Source: Stenogyne calaminthoides (taxonomy: Eukaryota > Streptophyta > Magnoliopsida > Lamiales > Lamiaceae). From it: 64,000 nucleotides of DNA. The translations under genes were made by a program, and so were the position numbers. The notes beneath the pieces are model-generated. The model did no database searches, was not told where the DNA came from, and saw only the letters and a list, made by a program, of their open reading frames with translations. Positions 12,485 through 23,495 of the stretch are shown here, in pieces. The first letter of the stretch is position 1. The number at the start of each line of letters is the position of its first letter. The stretch spans positions 25,566,870-25,630,869 of the forward strand of contig JBBCBC010000009.1 in the NCBI GenBank assembly GCA_037126765.1, in the 5' to 3' direction.

Positions 12485-13290
12485 CTCTATAAATTGGACC
12501 AATGATTTACACAACATAATCCATTCACCATACTTATCTTCTTTGTAAAATCATGCATTCTGGTGAACCCTTATTTCAAATTGAAACTTAAAGAAAAACC
12601 TTTACCCCTTTTTCAATGGTTTCAGCTTCTCAAATCAACCCTGTGTGTCCCTTATTACTATTTTTGTCGTCATCAAAGATTACACATACAATCATTGCCA
12701 AGCTTCTCTACCACCGAGGCGGCGGATCTGCTGTCGCAACTGAGAAGACACTTCTCCTAACCGTATGCACCTTGTGTGTCTATCGAGATGACAGAATTAG
12801 CATCAACAGACTCAGTCTGATATAAAACATGAGTTTGATACACGGTCTAGATCAGACAATAGCCGATCTTCGTATATCAACTCTATTTTTGCATGTGACA
12901 CATGTGCCCATATGATCTTTGTATCACTTTCTTGGCACTTGTGTCCCATTTAACAGCTGGAGAGCCCATTGATTTCAGGTCTAAGGGCTCCTGGCTTAGA
13001 AATCCTTTCAACGCCGCTCTCGCTCCTAACTCCGAAGCTCTGAGGGTGGCTTTTAGGAATATTTCAAAGCCTTCACACACCTGTTAAGTGGGGGAAAATG
13101 AGAGCATCAGATCTTAAAATCTCTCTCTCTCCCCCCCTTCTAAGGTTAGGCTTAGGGTTTTCGGTTTAGGGTTTAGGGTTTAGGATTTATGTACTGACCT
13201 CCGGGTCCTTTTGTACTTGTAACTTGTAATGTAAATCTGACCTTCAGGTCTTTATCAATGAAAATTTCTATTATTCCATTGTTGTGTAAA
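12485..13290 (+). other. Plus-strand gene-like segment inside Sir2
   Basis: Opposite to the element's coding strand there is a TATA-like CTCTATAAATT (12485-12495), then a CA/CT-rich leader-like stretch and short frames at 12616-12825 (69 codons) and 12902-13087 (61 codons). The end of the segment has a (CT)n tract, a TTTAGGG run at 13165-13184, and a 3' UTR-like text (TTGTAATGTAAATCTGACC, then ATCAATGAAAATTTC). None of the encoded peptides was recognised. It could be a captured host gene fragment, an antisense unit of the element, or chance. There is no proof of expression. Confidence 0.3.
13165..13184 (+). repeat. Short telomere-like run (TTTAGGG, 2.9 copies)
   Basis: Nearly three perfect copies of the Arabidopsis-type telomere unit, with a degenerate copy just upstream. 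Too short to be an interstitial telomere block; similar runs (telo boxes) are common near plant 5' UTRs. Confidence 0.6.
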
Positions 13291-13546
13291 TTTCCTGTTT
13301 TCTTATGCGATGTAAGCTTTAATCTTGTGAATCCTTGCTTGTTGAATTATCAGCTTAATCGACTTACAAAGTGTGAAATAACCAAACTGATTTAATAAGA
13401 TAATCCTTTAATCTGATTAGTTCCTTTAATCTAATCAGTTCCTTTAATCTGATAATCCGTAAATCTGATCGCCTTCTCATATCAGTTCCTTGACTGATCT
13501 TCTGATCAGTTGAGATACCAAACTCAACTGATTCCTCTTAACCTGG

Positions 13547-14318
13547 TTAGTCTCTTAACCAGCTGGTTCTGGAGATCAGTCCATCAAACATTTTAGGTAC
13601 TTTTTCTCCAAGATCCAGAAGCCCTAGCTCATTGCATAATTCTCTGAATCTGATCTCAGCTAGTGGCTTGGTTAGAATATCAGCTTTCTGTATATCAGTA
13701 TGAATCTTTTCCATTATGATATTCTTCTTTTCAACATGATCTCTTATAAAATGGTGTCTGACATCCACATGCTTGCATCTTGTATGTAGAACAGATTCGA
13801 GTGATTGCAATAAAGACTATTAATTCATCGTCGAGAATATAGGTACATTCTTAGCTACAATGTTATAATCCTCATTTGCCGACTAAGCGGAAGCGATTAG
13901 AGCAACAAACTTGACTTCACTATGACCATATATTACGCTTGATAGTAGATGTCGAATCGATGTATGCTTCTTTGAAAACCACGAGATCGGTTTACTTCCT
14001 AAAAAGCGACATGTTCTCGAGGTTGACTTCTGTCAATTTTGCAACCTCCATGTCGAATCGAGAATACCCACTAAGCTCTAGATTATCATCGATGGGTAAA
14101 ATAAAACAAGGTTTCTTGTCCCTTGGATACTTAAGAATCCGCTTAGCTCGCTTCTAGGTGGCTTTGCATTGGATTTGCTGAAATCGGCACATACACCCTC
14201 TTTGCCAAAAGTGATATCCGGTCTCGTTGGCGGTCGGGTATAGTAAAGATCCAATGAGAGCCCTATATTCTTACGATTGGTTTTCGGCCATCCTCATACG
14301 GATCCATCTTGAATCCGA
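13547..14318 (-). pseudogene. Sir2 pol: RNase H domain (broken)
   Basis: The last 87 residues are open at 13810-13547 and include CKHVDVRHHFIRDHVEKKN, IQKADILTKPLAEIRFRELC and NELGLLDLG, the classic Sirevirus RNase H tail. The preceding 500 bp (14318-13811) should hold the connection and the catalytic RNase H block but has no continuous frame. It contains only about two CTG and almost no CAG triplets, unlike the open RT to its right. Confidence 0.82.
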
Positions 14319-15371
14319 TTAACATAGGAATTTCGCTTCCTTACGGTTTTGAACTCCAAACTTAGCCAGTAAACTCCTAGTGTACTTTGCCTGGTAGATG
14401 AATATCCCTTCTGTACTTTGTTTAACTTGTAGACCCAGAAAGTAACTCATCTGCCCCATCATGGACATCTCGAACTTCCCTTGCATCAGCTTGCTGAATC
14501 TTTCAAATAGACTCTTGTTGGGAGATCCGAAGATGATGTCGTCACAATAAATCTGAACCATCAGAATATCTTCTCCATCTTCTATTCTGAATAAGGTTCT
14601 ATCCACTATTCCTTTAGTGAACCCGCTGTTTAGCAAGAACTGAGAGAGTGTATCATACCAAGCTCGAGGAGCTTGTTTCAGGCCATAAAGAGCTATTCTT
14701 AAATGGTACACTTGGTTGCCCTTTTCAAAGCCTGGAGGTTGTTCGACCTAAACTTCCCCTGCTAGTACCCCGTTTAAGAATGCACTCTTTACGTCCATCT
14801 GATACACAGTGAACCCTCTGTGGGAAGCATATGCCAGAAACAGCCGAATGGCTTCTAGGCGAGCGACTGGTGCAAAGGTCTCATCATAATCAATTCCTTC
14901 TGATTGTGAATACCCCTTAGCAACAAGTCTTGCCTTATTCCTGGTTATGACATTTTTCTCATCTCTCTTGTTCTTGAAAACCCACTTTGTGCCAATTACG
15001 TCTTGATGAGTTGGTATGTCCACCAGTTCCCAAACTTGATTTCTCTCGAACTGTTCCAGCTCCTCCTGCATGGCTAGAATCCAGCTTGCGTCTTGTAGAG
15101 CTTCTTCTACTGTTGTTGGTTCCTTCATAGACAGATAACAACAATACATGGCACTTTCACCAATCTGATGTCTAGTTTTAACTCTATCAGATGGGTCTCC
15201 GATGATCAGATCAGTTGGATGACTGGTTATCCAGGTCCTTCTGTTCTGATTTGCGTCGGTTTGGAGAACATCATCCATTTCTGATAATAGTTCATTACTA
15301 GTGATTGGGAGTGGTGCAGAGTTATGATCCACTTGATAAGAACATGTCTCAGCTGATGTTGGACTCATCAT
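14319..15371 (-). pseudogene. Sir2 pol: reverse transcriptase
   Basis: Two long minus-strand stretches cover nearly all of RT. 15371-14748 begins in the integrase-RT linker and carries VGTKWVF-like IGTKWVFKNKRDEKN, ARLVAKGYSQSEGIDYDETF, APVARLEAIRLFLAYASH and YQMDVKSAFLNG. 14711-14319 carries LYGLKQAPRAWYDTLSQFLL and the polymerase site VQIYCDDIIFGS, then YFLGLQVKQ. A stop or frame change near 14712-14747 separates them. The active-site quartet is YCDD rather than the usual YVDD. The wording is typical of Sireviruses. Confidence 0.9.
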
Positions 15372-15553
15372 GTGCTGATGTCTGTTCGTGGGAACTTCAG
15401 GTGTTCCCCCTGAACCGGATGGTTCAGTTGATACTATCTCGGTTATGCGGCTTCTTCATCGGCGGTTTTTCGTACCTTAGGATCGATTGACTGGTGAATC
15501 GGCTAGATCCGGAATGTATCTTTATTACGATTTCGATCCTTTTTCCTTGATCG

Positions 15554-16593
15554 TTAGGTGATCCATTTTCCGAGCATCAGCACAAAGTTGATCTGGTACT
15601 TCTTGTTCGAAAAGGATTTCTCTTGTTCAGAAGATGTTTCATCAAAGACTACATGGGGTGTTTCTTCCACAACTAGGGTTCGCCTGTTGTAAACCCTGAA
15701 AGCCTTGCTAGATGAGGAATATCCTAAGAATATACCCTCATCTGACTTGGCCTCAAAAGTCTTCAACTGACTCTTCCCATTGTTGTGTATGAAACACTTA
15801 CACCCAAATACATGGAAGTAAGAAAACACGAGGTTTTACGCCCTTCCACAGTTCATAGGGTGTTTTGTAGTGAGCCTTAGTCGAAGACATGCATTACGAG
15901 TGTGGCATGTAGTGTTGATAGCTTACGCCGAAATGGCTTGGTATTGCATGTTCATTAACATCGTGCGGCGAACTTCTTTGAGTGCTCTGTTTCTCCGATT
16001 CTGCAACTCCATTACATTGTGGCGTTCTTACGGTGATGTCTCATCTTTGTATACCAAACTTAGAGCAAAAATCGGTAATAAAAGAGTTCGAAATTTGTAC
16101 CTTTATCGATCGATTTTTACTACAATCGACACCCTTTTCATTTTGTAATCTCTAGCAAATTTCGGGTATCTTCGTTTGTCGTCTCATTCTTCTTATGTAA
16201 GAATATAACCTGTAAACTTGGAATAGTCATCCACGATTACGAGTATATTCGTCGCCGACGAGATTTGGTGTAACTGGTCCAAATAGGTCCATATGAAGCA
16301 GCTGCAATACTCTGCTGGATGCCGGTCCAGGGATTTCCTTGAATGAAGCTTTGACCTGTTTTTCCTTCTGACATGCGACACATGTCTGATCCTTAGAAAA
16401 TACTTCATTCGGAAGTCCTTCCACTAAAGACATCCTTCTTTATCTTATTAAGAGTTTTAAAGTTCGGATGACTCATTCTTTTATGCCAGAGCCAACTGCT
16501 ACTTTTGGAACTCTTAACATTCAGGCATGCATTTCTTGGGCAACTGTTCCAATCTGCTGTGTAGATCGTCCCTTTCCTTGAACCAGTTAGCAA
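15554..16593 (-). pseudogene. Sir2 pol: GAG-pre-integrase and integrase (broken)
   Basis: The zinc-binding part at 16593-16360 shows WLWHKRMSHPNFKTLNKI and CVACQKEKQVKASFK. The first catalytic Asp lies in LHMDLFGPV (near 16300), followed by IVDDYSKFTGYIL. The core from about 16200 to 15830 has no frame and is CAG/CTG-poor, so the second Asp and Glu cannot be placed. The C-terminal region is open again at 15829-15554 (VFGCKCFIHNNGKSQLKTF, KSDEGIFLGYSSSSKAFRVY, HVVFDE). Confidence 0.85.
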
Positions 16594-16699
16594 GATCTGT
16601 TGAGTGGCTCGATTTTTGATAGTGCATTGATCAGTCGAGAACTCAACACTGAATCCGTTATCGTAGAATTGTGAAACCGATAATGAGTTATGCTTTAGA

Positions 16700-16931
16700 C
16701 CTTCGACATCTGAGACTCCGGTGACTGTACATCATCATTTCTAAGGTTAGAATCCTTTGGTAAAACCAAAGTTATCATCACCGAAGAGTACACGCGGGCC
16801 TTTTTGTTCTATGTAAGAGCTGAGGAGATGTTTGCTTCCAGTCATGTGCCTTGAGCATCCACTATCGATGTACCAGATAGTTGCTTGCACACCTCCTTTG
16901 TTAGCCAGACCCACGCGAACCTGCAACCAAA
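16700..16931 (-). pseudogene. Sir2 pol: aspartic protease
   Basis: The minus strand encodes WYIDSGCSRHMTGSKHLLSS near 16880-16820, with the catalytic D-S-G of retrotransposon proteases, followed by KGPRVLFGDDN. The C-terminal continuation toward 16600 (FSVEFSTDQCTI-like) is disturbed by frame changes. In intact elements this enzyme cuts the Gag-Pol precursor. Confidence 0.75.
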
Positions 16932-17474
16932 TCAGGCTTTAGGTACCCCTTTTGGATTGGGTCCTGAGGGGTTAGGGTAGGTTTTGGGGATCCATACAAA
17001 CAGGACACTTCTATTGAGATCAGTTAGATCAGAAGGCCTGATTTGTCTCCCATACCTATCAACATAATCATACGTCTCTTTATATGCTTTCTGATTAATA
17101 TGATTATTAGTGTGAACCTTGGGTGACTTAGAAGACTTGGGATTTATCTTTGCTGTTTGTCTTCTTTTCATCCAGTGTGGCTCAGGTGCAACAACCCTAG
17201 GTTTCTGATTATATGGGTAGGTACGACTGCTACCATCAAAAGATTCATATCTTTTTGGCATAGGTGGTTTTTGCAGTTTAACTATAGCTTGCTTATTCGG
17301 TAGCTGACCTTGATTGGGTCTCAGATTAGACTTCCCTTTTACAGGTTGTCTTTTCTGATACCTAATCTGTTGATCAGGTTGAGGTCTCTTCAGAGGAACT
17401 GGGTTCTTCTGTTGATTCCTCGGTTGATGCTTTACCAGTTGGGGTCCATTTCGGTTCCCTTTCATATTAGGCAC
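16932..17474 (-). pseudogene. Sir2 gag-pol linker, basic and Pro/Gln-rich
   Basis: An uninterrupted 180-residue stretch between the CCHC knuckle and the protease, rich in Lys, Arg, Pro, Gln and Asn (KHQPRNQQKNPVPLKRPQ, then YDYVDRYGRQIRPSDL). Such linkers occur in Sirevirus polyproteins; no domain was recognised. It probably continued upstream to about 17728, where the frame is less clear. Confidence 0.6.
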
Positions 17475-17728
17475 CTGCCTTACTTGCTCAACAGGTCTTT
17501 TTCCCTTTCCAGATACAAGTTTAGCTTTTAGTGTATCTTTGTCAGAAACTCGTTTGATTACACCTTTTTGAAGTGAATCAAACGGGGCTTTTGAGGATGT
17601 GGAAGGGTTCTCATACCCAAGTCCCTTCTTGTTAGTCGTTGTTGAAAATAGGTGTTCATATCTTGAGCAGTTTTTAGATGATTTTGTGAAAACCTCTATT
17701 TTCTTGCATAAACTATCCTCGGAAGATT

Positions 17729-18536
17729 TTAGACTCTCATGTAGTCGGAATAGCTCATCAAATTTAGCTTGAAGGATTTTGAAGTCATCGAACTTGTCAT
17801 TTTGTTGATTGCTAGTTGATCTTTGATCTGCTTCTCCTGATCAGAAGATTTAACTTTCAGAATGTTAAGTTCCTCAGTTACCTTCTGAGCAATTTCAACA
17901 GATTTTAGTTCAGTAGCTTTACTGAGATCGTTCTCTTTAACAAGCTGATTATTTATGATCCTTAGCTTGTCATTCTCAGCTTCCACTATAGCATAAGTGT
18001 CTCTTTGCATTAGAGATCATCAAGCAATTGCTCAGAGTAGAGCTGCAGGTCAATCTCTCCAGCAGGTGTGCTAATAATAGCAGGTGTGAAAGCAGACAAA
18101 GCAGAAGGTTTGGAGGTACCTCAGATTGGTCCTCCTTGGCCATCAGGCAGATCTCATCGTCATCTGAAGAGAATATCAGATCTTCATTCTCATAGAAGTC
18201 AACAGCACTGCTTATCAGACATAAATCTTCTACAGGTGAGTACCCAGAATCCTTAGAGGGCGGATAGGAATCATCAATTCCAGATGTGTCAGCGACCATG
18301 GCTTTTATGTCCCTATAACGTTGCTCTCTCCTGTTCCGCTTTTCTTCCTTTTCTTTTGGCGTCAGATCTGGGCAATCTGCGCTGTAGTGACCTGGTTTCT
18401 CACAGTTGAAACACGCTCCATGATCCACGGAACCTTTTCTTCCAGGTGAGTCATTTCGTCTGTAGGATCTATCAGGTGACTTCCCTTTTCGATAATGTCT
18501 GAACTCCTTCATCCGATCGGTTATCTCTTCTCTCAT
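17729..18536 (-). pseudogene. Sir2 gag: CCHC zinc knuckle and coiled coil
   Basis: 18536-17976 holds an Arg/Lys-rich stretch, then the nucleic-acid-binding knuckle CFNCEKPGHYSADC (C-x2-C-x4-H-x4-C) near 18410-18370, followed by acidic FSSDDDEICLMAKEDQS. After a frame change, 18010-17729 is a heptad-like Leu/Ile/Glu/Lys segment (LRIINNQLVKENDLSKATEL) fit for a coiled coil. Both would belong to one Gag protein that packages element RNA. Confidence 0.85.
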
Positions 18537-18717
18537 CGGTCAGATTATCTCTTTTCTTTTCTTCTCTGTGATCTCTTGATCATCGGATCAGTTCTTCACG
18601 GAGATCATTAGGTGATCTCATATCTCTTCCTAGGCTATGTTGATAATCTTTATAGAATCTTCGATACTTACCAAGTTGAATATTTGATTTTTCAAGTTTC
18701 CTGGTAAGCAGAGCGAT

Positions 18718-19510
18718 CTATTCTGCCTGACTTATTATGTTTCCAACAGGTTCAGTGGCCTTCGATCTGCTGCTAGTTGCTTTAAAAGCAACTGATTTGG
18801 ACGTTGAGGCTTCAGCGGGCGTCTCGTCTTCATTTGCTTGTCCTCTTTCGATTAAGTCGAACTCGTGAGCTTTAAGGCTTAGAAACAAGCTACTCGGCTT
18901 CATCTTTGAAATGTCTTGGCAATCCTTGATTACCGTGACTTTCATGTCCCATTTCTTGGTGAGAGATCTTAAGATCTTGTAGTTGATATCTTTGTCTGAC
19001 ATCTCTCTACCAAGTTCTCGTAGCTTATTTACTGACATAGTAATCCTTCCATCAAGTTCGTTGATGGTCTCGTTGGGCAGCATCTTCAGTTTTTTGAACT
19101 TCACCAGTTCGGCTTGTAGTCGGCTGTCTTTGATCTGATCATTTCCTTCGCATATCTCAGCTAGAGTATCCCACATTGCTTTCGCAGTTTTGAGATATTT
19201 TATCTTCTCCTTGGTGACTTTATCCATCGTCTTCATGATTATATGCCTGGCGATTGTATCTAGAGTATACAACTTTCTTTCCTCTGCATCCATCAATTTG
19301 GGCTTTTTTCGCACAAGACTTCGCGGCAAAAATCTGGATCTCTCCTCAAGCAGGGTTGTCTTGATATATGATGATGGGTCCTCTTTCAATGACTTCCATC
19401 ATTCTGCCGCTTATCGAACCTAGATGGTTGCACATATAAATGGCCCAATCTGCATACTCATCAATTGAGAACTTAGGTAAATCATGATACATACTAGAGG
19501 TATTATCCAT
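18718..19510 (-). pseudogene. Sir2 gag: capsid-like N-terminal region (UBN2 type)
   Basis: The likely start is the ATG at 19510 (MDNTSSMYHDLPKFSIDEYA), 122 bp inside the PBS; the frame shifts near 19430. The main open part, 19389-18718, has the Copia gag fold signature: LDTIARHIIMKTMDKVTKEK, AKAMWDTLAEICEGNDQIKD and NELDGRITMSVNKLRELGRE. A short gap with another frame change (18717-18537) separates it from the knuckle. Confidence 0.85.
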
Positions 19511-19631
19511 GCTGGGTGATTTTGGAAAAATGAATGAGTTTTAAAAATGGTTTTTCAAGATCTGTTCAAATGACCACAAAGATTCTTCCACAAGAATCGA
19601 TGATACTCAAAAGCCGATTGGTGCGTAGAAC

Positions 19632-19647
19632 CCACCGCTCGATACCA
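19632..19647 (-). other. Sir2 primer-binding site (initiator tRNA-Met type)
   Basis: The minus strand reads TGGTATCGAGCGGTGG two bases inside the 5' LTR. The standard plant PBS is TGGTATCAGAGC; this copy lacks the A of CAG, in line with the CAG-to-CG pattern seen elsewhere. Confidence 0.85.
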
Positions 19648-19649
19648 CT

Positions 19650-21218
19650 TGTAGGTCCCGAACGGGTTTTGTGAGGGCAGAAGTCTAGAGGGGAGGGGTG
19701 AATAGACTTCTGAAAACTTTTTTCTTGGTCAGATGGTGTGGTTGCGTTAGCTTTGATCGAGTCAGAAAGTGAATCAGTTTGGACTGATATCTAACTTACT
19801 AATCGCCTGAAGGCAGACCAGTTTGGTATCTATCAGTTTAACTGATTGTGCGGAAGCTAAGTTTTACCCGTGTGAAAAACCAATTTTAATAAATCAGATT
19901 CCAAAGTCAGTCTTTCAACCAGTTGACTAAAGTGTCAAACTTGATCAGATCAGAAGCTTGGTGCTAGCTGATCTTAACTTAGAATATGTATGCAACTTTA
20001 ATTAGGTTGTGTGCGATTGTGTAAAACAGTTAATCAAAGCAGGTAGATGCACACAAGATTTATAGTGGTTCGGACAAACCAGTCCTACGTCCACTCTTCC
20101 CTATCACAAGGGGCACCAACTAAACCAACTGGACTTAGATTTTTGTGTTAGTCCAACACAGTACACCAACAGATATTTAAAGAGTTCTCACTCAACCGAT
20201 CCCAGAAATCAGAACTAGAAACCCTAGTCTGAAATCTTGCTAAACAACTTAACCTAACTTTGGGTTTGGGTAAGATTGTTTTGGTTCCAACTTTGAAATC
20301 TTTTCTAGTTTTTAAGTAGCCTATCAGCTAGATGAAAAGATTTATGTGCTAAGAACTTATGGGATGAACACTTAGAAAATAATCTTCAAGTTCGTGTTCT
20401 TCGTGCGGAAATCTGATTATAGCTTGAGCTTCTTGATAGTTTCCGTGTCATCACTCTGAAGTGTAATCCCATATTTATAGACCTCGAAATCAAAGAGTCG
20501 TTGGAGAGCAATTTGAATTTCAGGCTATATTTGGTAGACTTGCAGGATTGATGTGATGTGCTTCAGGAACGGCATGGCCAAAAGCGTGAATAGTGTCTTT
20601 TATAGCCGTTAGAGAAAGCAGCACCAAATCCCGTAATTGCCGGCTCTGATCATACGTGTCTTGTTCTTATTGGTTAACAGAAGCACTTTTCAGTGTTGTT
20701 CTACCAACTAAGCTTGACATTCTTCTTGTTCAGATCATCGACGTATGATTTGGTGAAACATCAGTTTTCACCTGGTGAGCTGACCTGATCAGTCACAACT
20801 GATCAGTCTACCTGATAGAGTCTTCTGGTGCCAGTTGTCTTAGCTTCAACTAGCAGACTCGGGTGATGTAGGTCTTCTGTTTTGATCTTCTGGAAGTCAT
20901 CTGAACTTCAAGTCTTCTGAGTTTGAACTTCATGACTTCAGCTGGGATATCTGACTTGATCAGATCGATCTAATCTTCTGTCCTTCTCTTGCCTTCTGGC
21001 CTGTCGGATATCAACTGTTCTTTAGATCTTCAGATCTGACCTATACATATTGAGGTTCCCCCTCAATATGTGACCTATCTTCTACATCAGTTGTTCTATA
21101 TAATAATTATCAACTGGTATTCTATGAACGGTAATAAAAACATCAGTCAGCTAACAGGTCTGACTGGTCCTATTACATGTGTTTTAGGCCTTTCATCAAA
21201 ACTCTAAATTTCCCAACA
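19650..21218 (-). repeat. Sir2 5' LTR
   Basis: 1569 bp, TG...CA, ending at TSD CTTTC. It keeps most CAG/CTG triplets that are altered in the 3' LTR at 7490-7770, so it is the better copy for judging the ancestral sequence. Confidence 0.92.
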
Positions 21219-21223
21219 CTTTC

Positions 21224-21743
21224 CCAGGAACCCATTATAGGAGCTGGGAAGGTCGACAACTAGAAAATCTAACAGCCTAGTCGCCCTAACTTCACTATTC
21301 AATGTGGAGACCAGCTTGACCGCCAGCCGGATCATTCCCGTTGGTCTCACAGTCGCATCACCAAACCCCTTCACGATATGGTCGCACGGGGTGATGTAGG
21401 CATCATAATCCCCGAGCTGATCTAGGGTTTTATTGAAAAGGATGTTGCAGAAGGCACCCCCATCCACCAGAAGTCGGAACACTGTAGCTCCCATGATATT
21501 TGCTCGGATCACCAGGGGGTCGACATTAGGATAGACTACCCCAACTTTGTCCTTTTCTCCAAACTCGATTCTGCTGGACTCTTCCCCCAAGGTGAGGACA
21601 GGTAGCACCATTTTCTTGGCGTTCTTCATCTCTCTTACTTCGGCTTTCGTCTTTCGTTTGGAGGAGGAGTTGGAGGCTAGTCCCCCAACTGCCCCCAGGG
21701 GAGAGAGGGTATGAATGACGCGATCTCCCGCATTTTCTAGCAT
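21224..21743 (-). pseudogene. Tat1 protease region
   Basis: Minus-strand wording VFRLLVDGGAFCNILFNKTL matches the retropepsin site of Tat-type Gypsy elements, in which the usual DSG/DTG appears as DGG. GMIRLAVKLVSTL and FLVVDLPSSYNGFLGK follow. The frame runs directly into the Sir2 insertion at the place where an LGRPW-like motif is expected; the RT part resumes at 6213. Confidence 0.78.
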
Positions 21744-23415
21744 TGGCAGGATAGGTCGCTCCCACTGCCCCGCTCCTTGGTTGTCATTCCTGTGGATGCC
21801 TCTCTTTGCTGGTGACCTCTCGGAGCCTGGTTGCCATTCTTCTGAGGTCGCTTGATGAATTCGTCAAGCAGACCATCCTCATCTACAATCTCGAGTTAGG
21901 CAATGGTCTTTACACTCATTTGGTATAATGGGCCGCTGCTTTCGTGAAAGTGGCAATACTTGTTGGGGTTTTGCTTGCCCTTACTCTTGATCGGTTGAGG
22001 CGGGAGGAGTAATTCCCACTCTCGGATCTGGGCAAAGATGTGTTCGGGCGTCATGCCCAGCGCATCCATCAGCTTCACCGGAATGCTCTCCTCAAAAGGC
22101 TTGAAATTTCCAGGTGGTTTGTACTGTGCGGCGACCCTCTTGGAACTCTTCTTGGGCTCCGCGACCTCCTTAGCCTGGAGAGTCGGGATTCTAGGAGCTC
22201 CGCTGTATGTATCAGGTTGCTAGCCCACCTTCGAAAGTCGGCATAGCTAATTGGGTATTCGGCCATCATGCGCCGCCAGAGTTTAGTCCCCTTCTTGAGG
22301 CCAGAGACATCCCCCAACAGTTTTGCTTCATCCCCAATGGGATCTCCTTCCAAGATCAGCTTGTCGATCCTCTCAATATAGGACCGATCAGATTCTGTAT
22401 CCCCCTCTTTGGGTGTTCATCGGTATTTGCTGACAGTGGTCGAGGGGTGCGAGGCGATAAAAGTCGTTAGGAACAGTGAGCGAGAAATTTGCTCAAAAGT
22501 GTCCACCGACAAGGGTGGCAGGGAGGTAAACCACTGATGAGCCTGATCGCTTAGGGCCAGAGAAAAAAACTGACATTTGGTTGCGTCAGTGGCGCCCATA
22601 GAGGCCATGTACGAGTTGTACTTCGCTACATGGACCCTTGGGTCCATGTTTCCACTGTAGCGATCCAAGGTCGCTACGTTAACCTTCCTTTGAGTAGGTG
22701 CCAGAGTGACCAGAGTTCCAAGTGGAGAGCCCGGGACCGCGAGGAAAGGGTCTGCCCCCACTGGCCCATTTCGATTGTCCATGTGCTCCATCAGTTGTTG
22801 GACTGTCCGGGTCAGTACTGCGACCTGAGCATCGCGTTGGTCTATTGTAGCCTTCACTGCGGGGGGGGGTTGCCGCAATGCATGGTCGATCCCTTCGGCA
22901 GGTCATTGTGGTGGAGGTTCAGTGTTAGGGCCAGGTCGTGCTCCACCTGATCATCTCACCGAGGGTCAGATCGCGTCTCATCTTTGACGATCCCTGGGGC
23001 TTTTTGGACCCCCAGGTCGCCTAGTCGGTCGAATACGTTGTTCGACCCTGCCGGCTTCCTGAGGAGCTGGCGATTGCGGACCAAGGCGTGTCTAGTTGGA
23101 TCATATGCCAGTTGGCCCGCAGAATGTCCCTTCCGGGCCTGTTGTTCCTTGTTCTTTGAGGGTCCGGTCTCCTGGGCGGCCTTCTTGGGAGGAGGACACA
23201 TCTTCGTCATCGAATGTGAGGCATTTTTTGTTGAGGACAACCATTACGGCCTTTGCATCCTCTGGAGTTTGCACCAGGTTCCACCAGTCAGGGGTCATCA
23301 CCGGGTTTGGCTGGCGAGCGCGATGTGAGCCCGTGTGTTGAGAGCTCATAGAGGCCTCGTGCCCATCGCGGGCGTCCATCTCATGCCCGTTAGGATTACC
23401 TTGATTGTTTGCCAT
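21744..23415 (-). pseudogene. Tat1 gag (broken)
   Basis: The start is at about 23415 (MANNQGNPNGHEMDARDGHE), 80 bp inside the PBS. The capsid domain at 22878-22417 contains RKVNVATLDRYSGNMDPRVH, YNSYMASMGATDATKCQFFS, and DQAHQWFTSLPPLSVDTFEQ, the retrotransposon gag core. Further blocks follow in other frames at 22353-22075 and 22078-21896 (MKLMDALGMTPEHIFAQIRE and KGKQNPNKYCHFHESSGP). At least four frame changes. G runs near 22861-22869 are typical slippage sites. Confidence 0.82.
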
Positions 23416-23475
23416 CGATATTGATCGGAAACGAGGTGGGTTTTCCTTCGAACAGAATTATATCTCAGGAATTAC

Positions 23476-23493
23476 TTCCCACAGACGGCGGCA
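23476..23493 (-). other. Tat1 primer-binding site
   Basis: The minus strand reads TGCCGCCGTCTGTGGGAA beside the 5' LTR, close to the TGGCGCCGTCTGTGGGAA seen in many Tat-type elements; the GGCGCC core has one change. Confidence 0.7.
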
Positions 23494-23495
23494 AT

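Larger units (their letters stand above)
6397..21218 (-). mobile_element. Sir2: complete Sirevirus-type Copia element, 14.8 kb
   Basis: Two LTRs (6397-7953 and 19650-21218) flank a PBS, gag, protease, integrase, RT, RNase H, a long post-pol region with env-like frames, and a GGGGGA-type polypurine tract, all on the minus strand. The 5-bp TSD CTTTC is perfect (6392-6396 and 21219-21223) and the ends are TG...CA. The insertion cut the protease end of Tat1. Known Sirevirus hallmarks present: gag with one CCHC knuckle, the RNase H ending CKHVDVRHHFIRDHVEK, a third open frame after pol, and the PPT CAAAAAGGGGGAAATTG. Coding frames are broken, often in CAG/CTG-poor patches. Confidence 0.93.

Noticed and set aside
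13165..13184. Interstitial telomere
   Set aside because: Fewer than three units; such runs are common in plant promoters and leaders.
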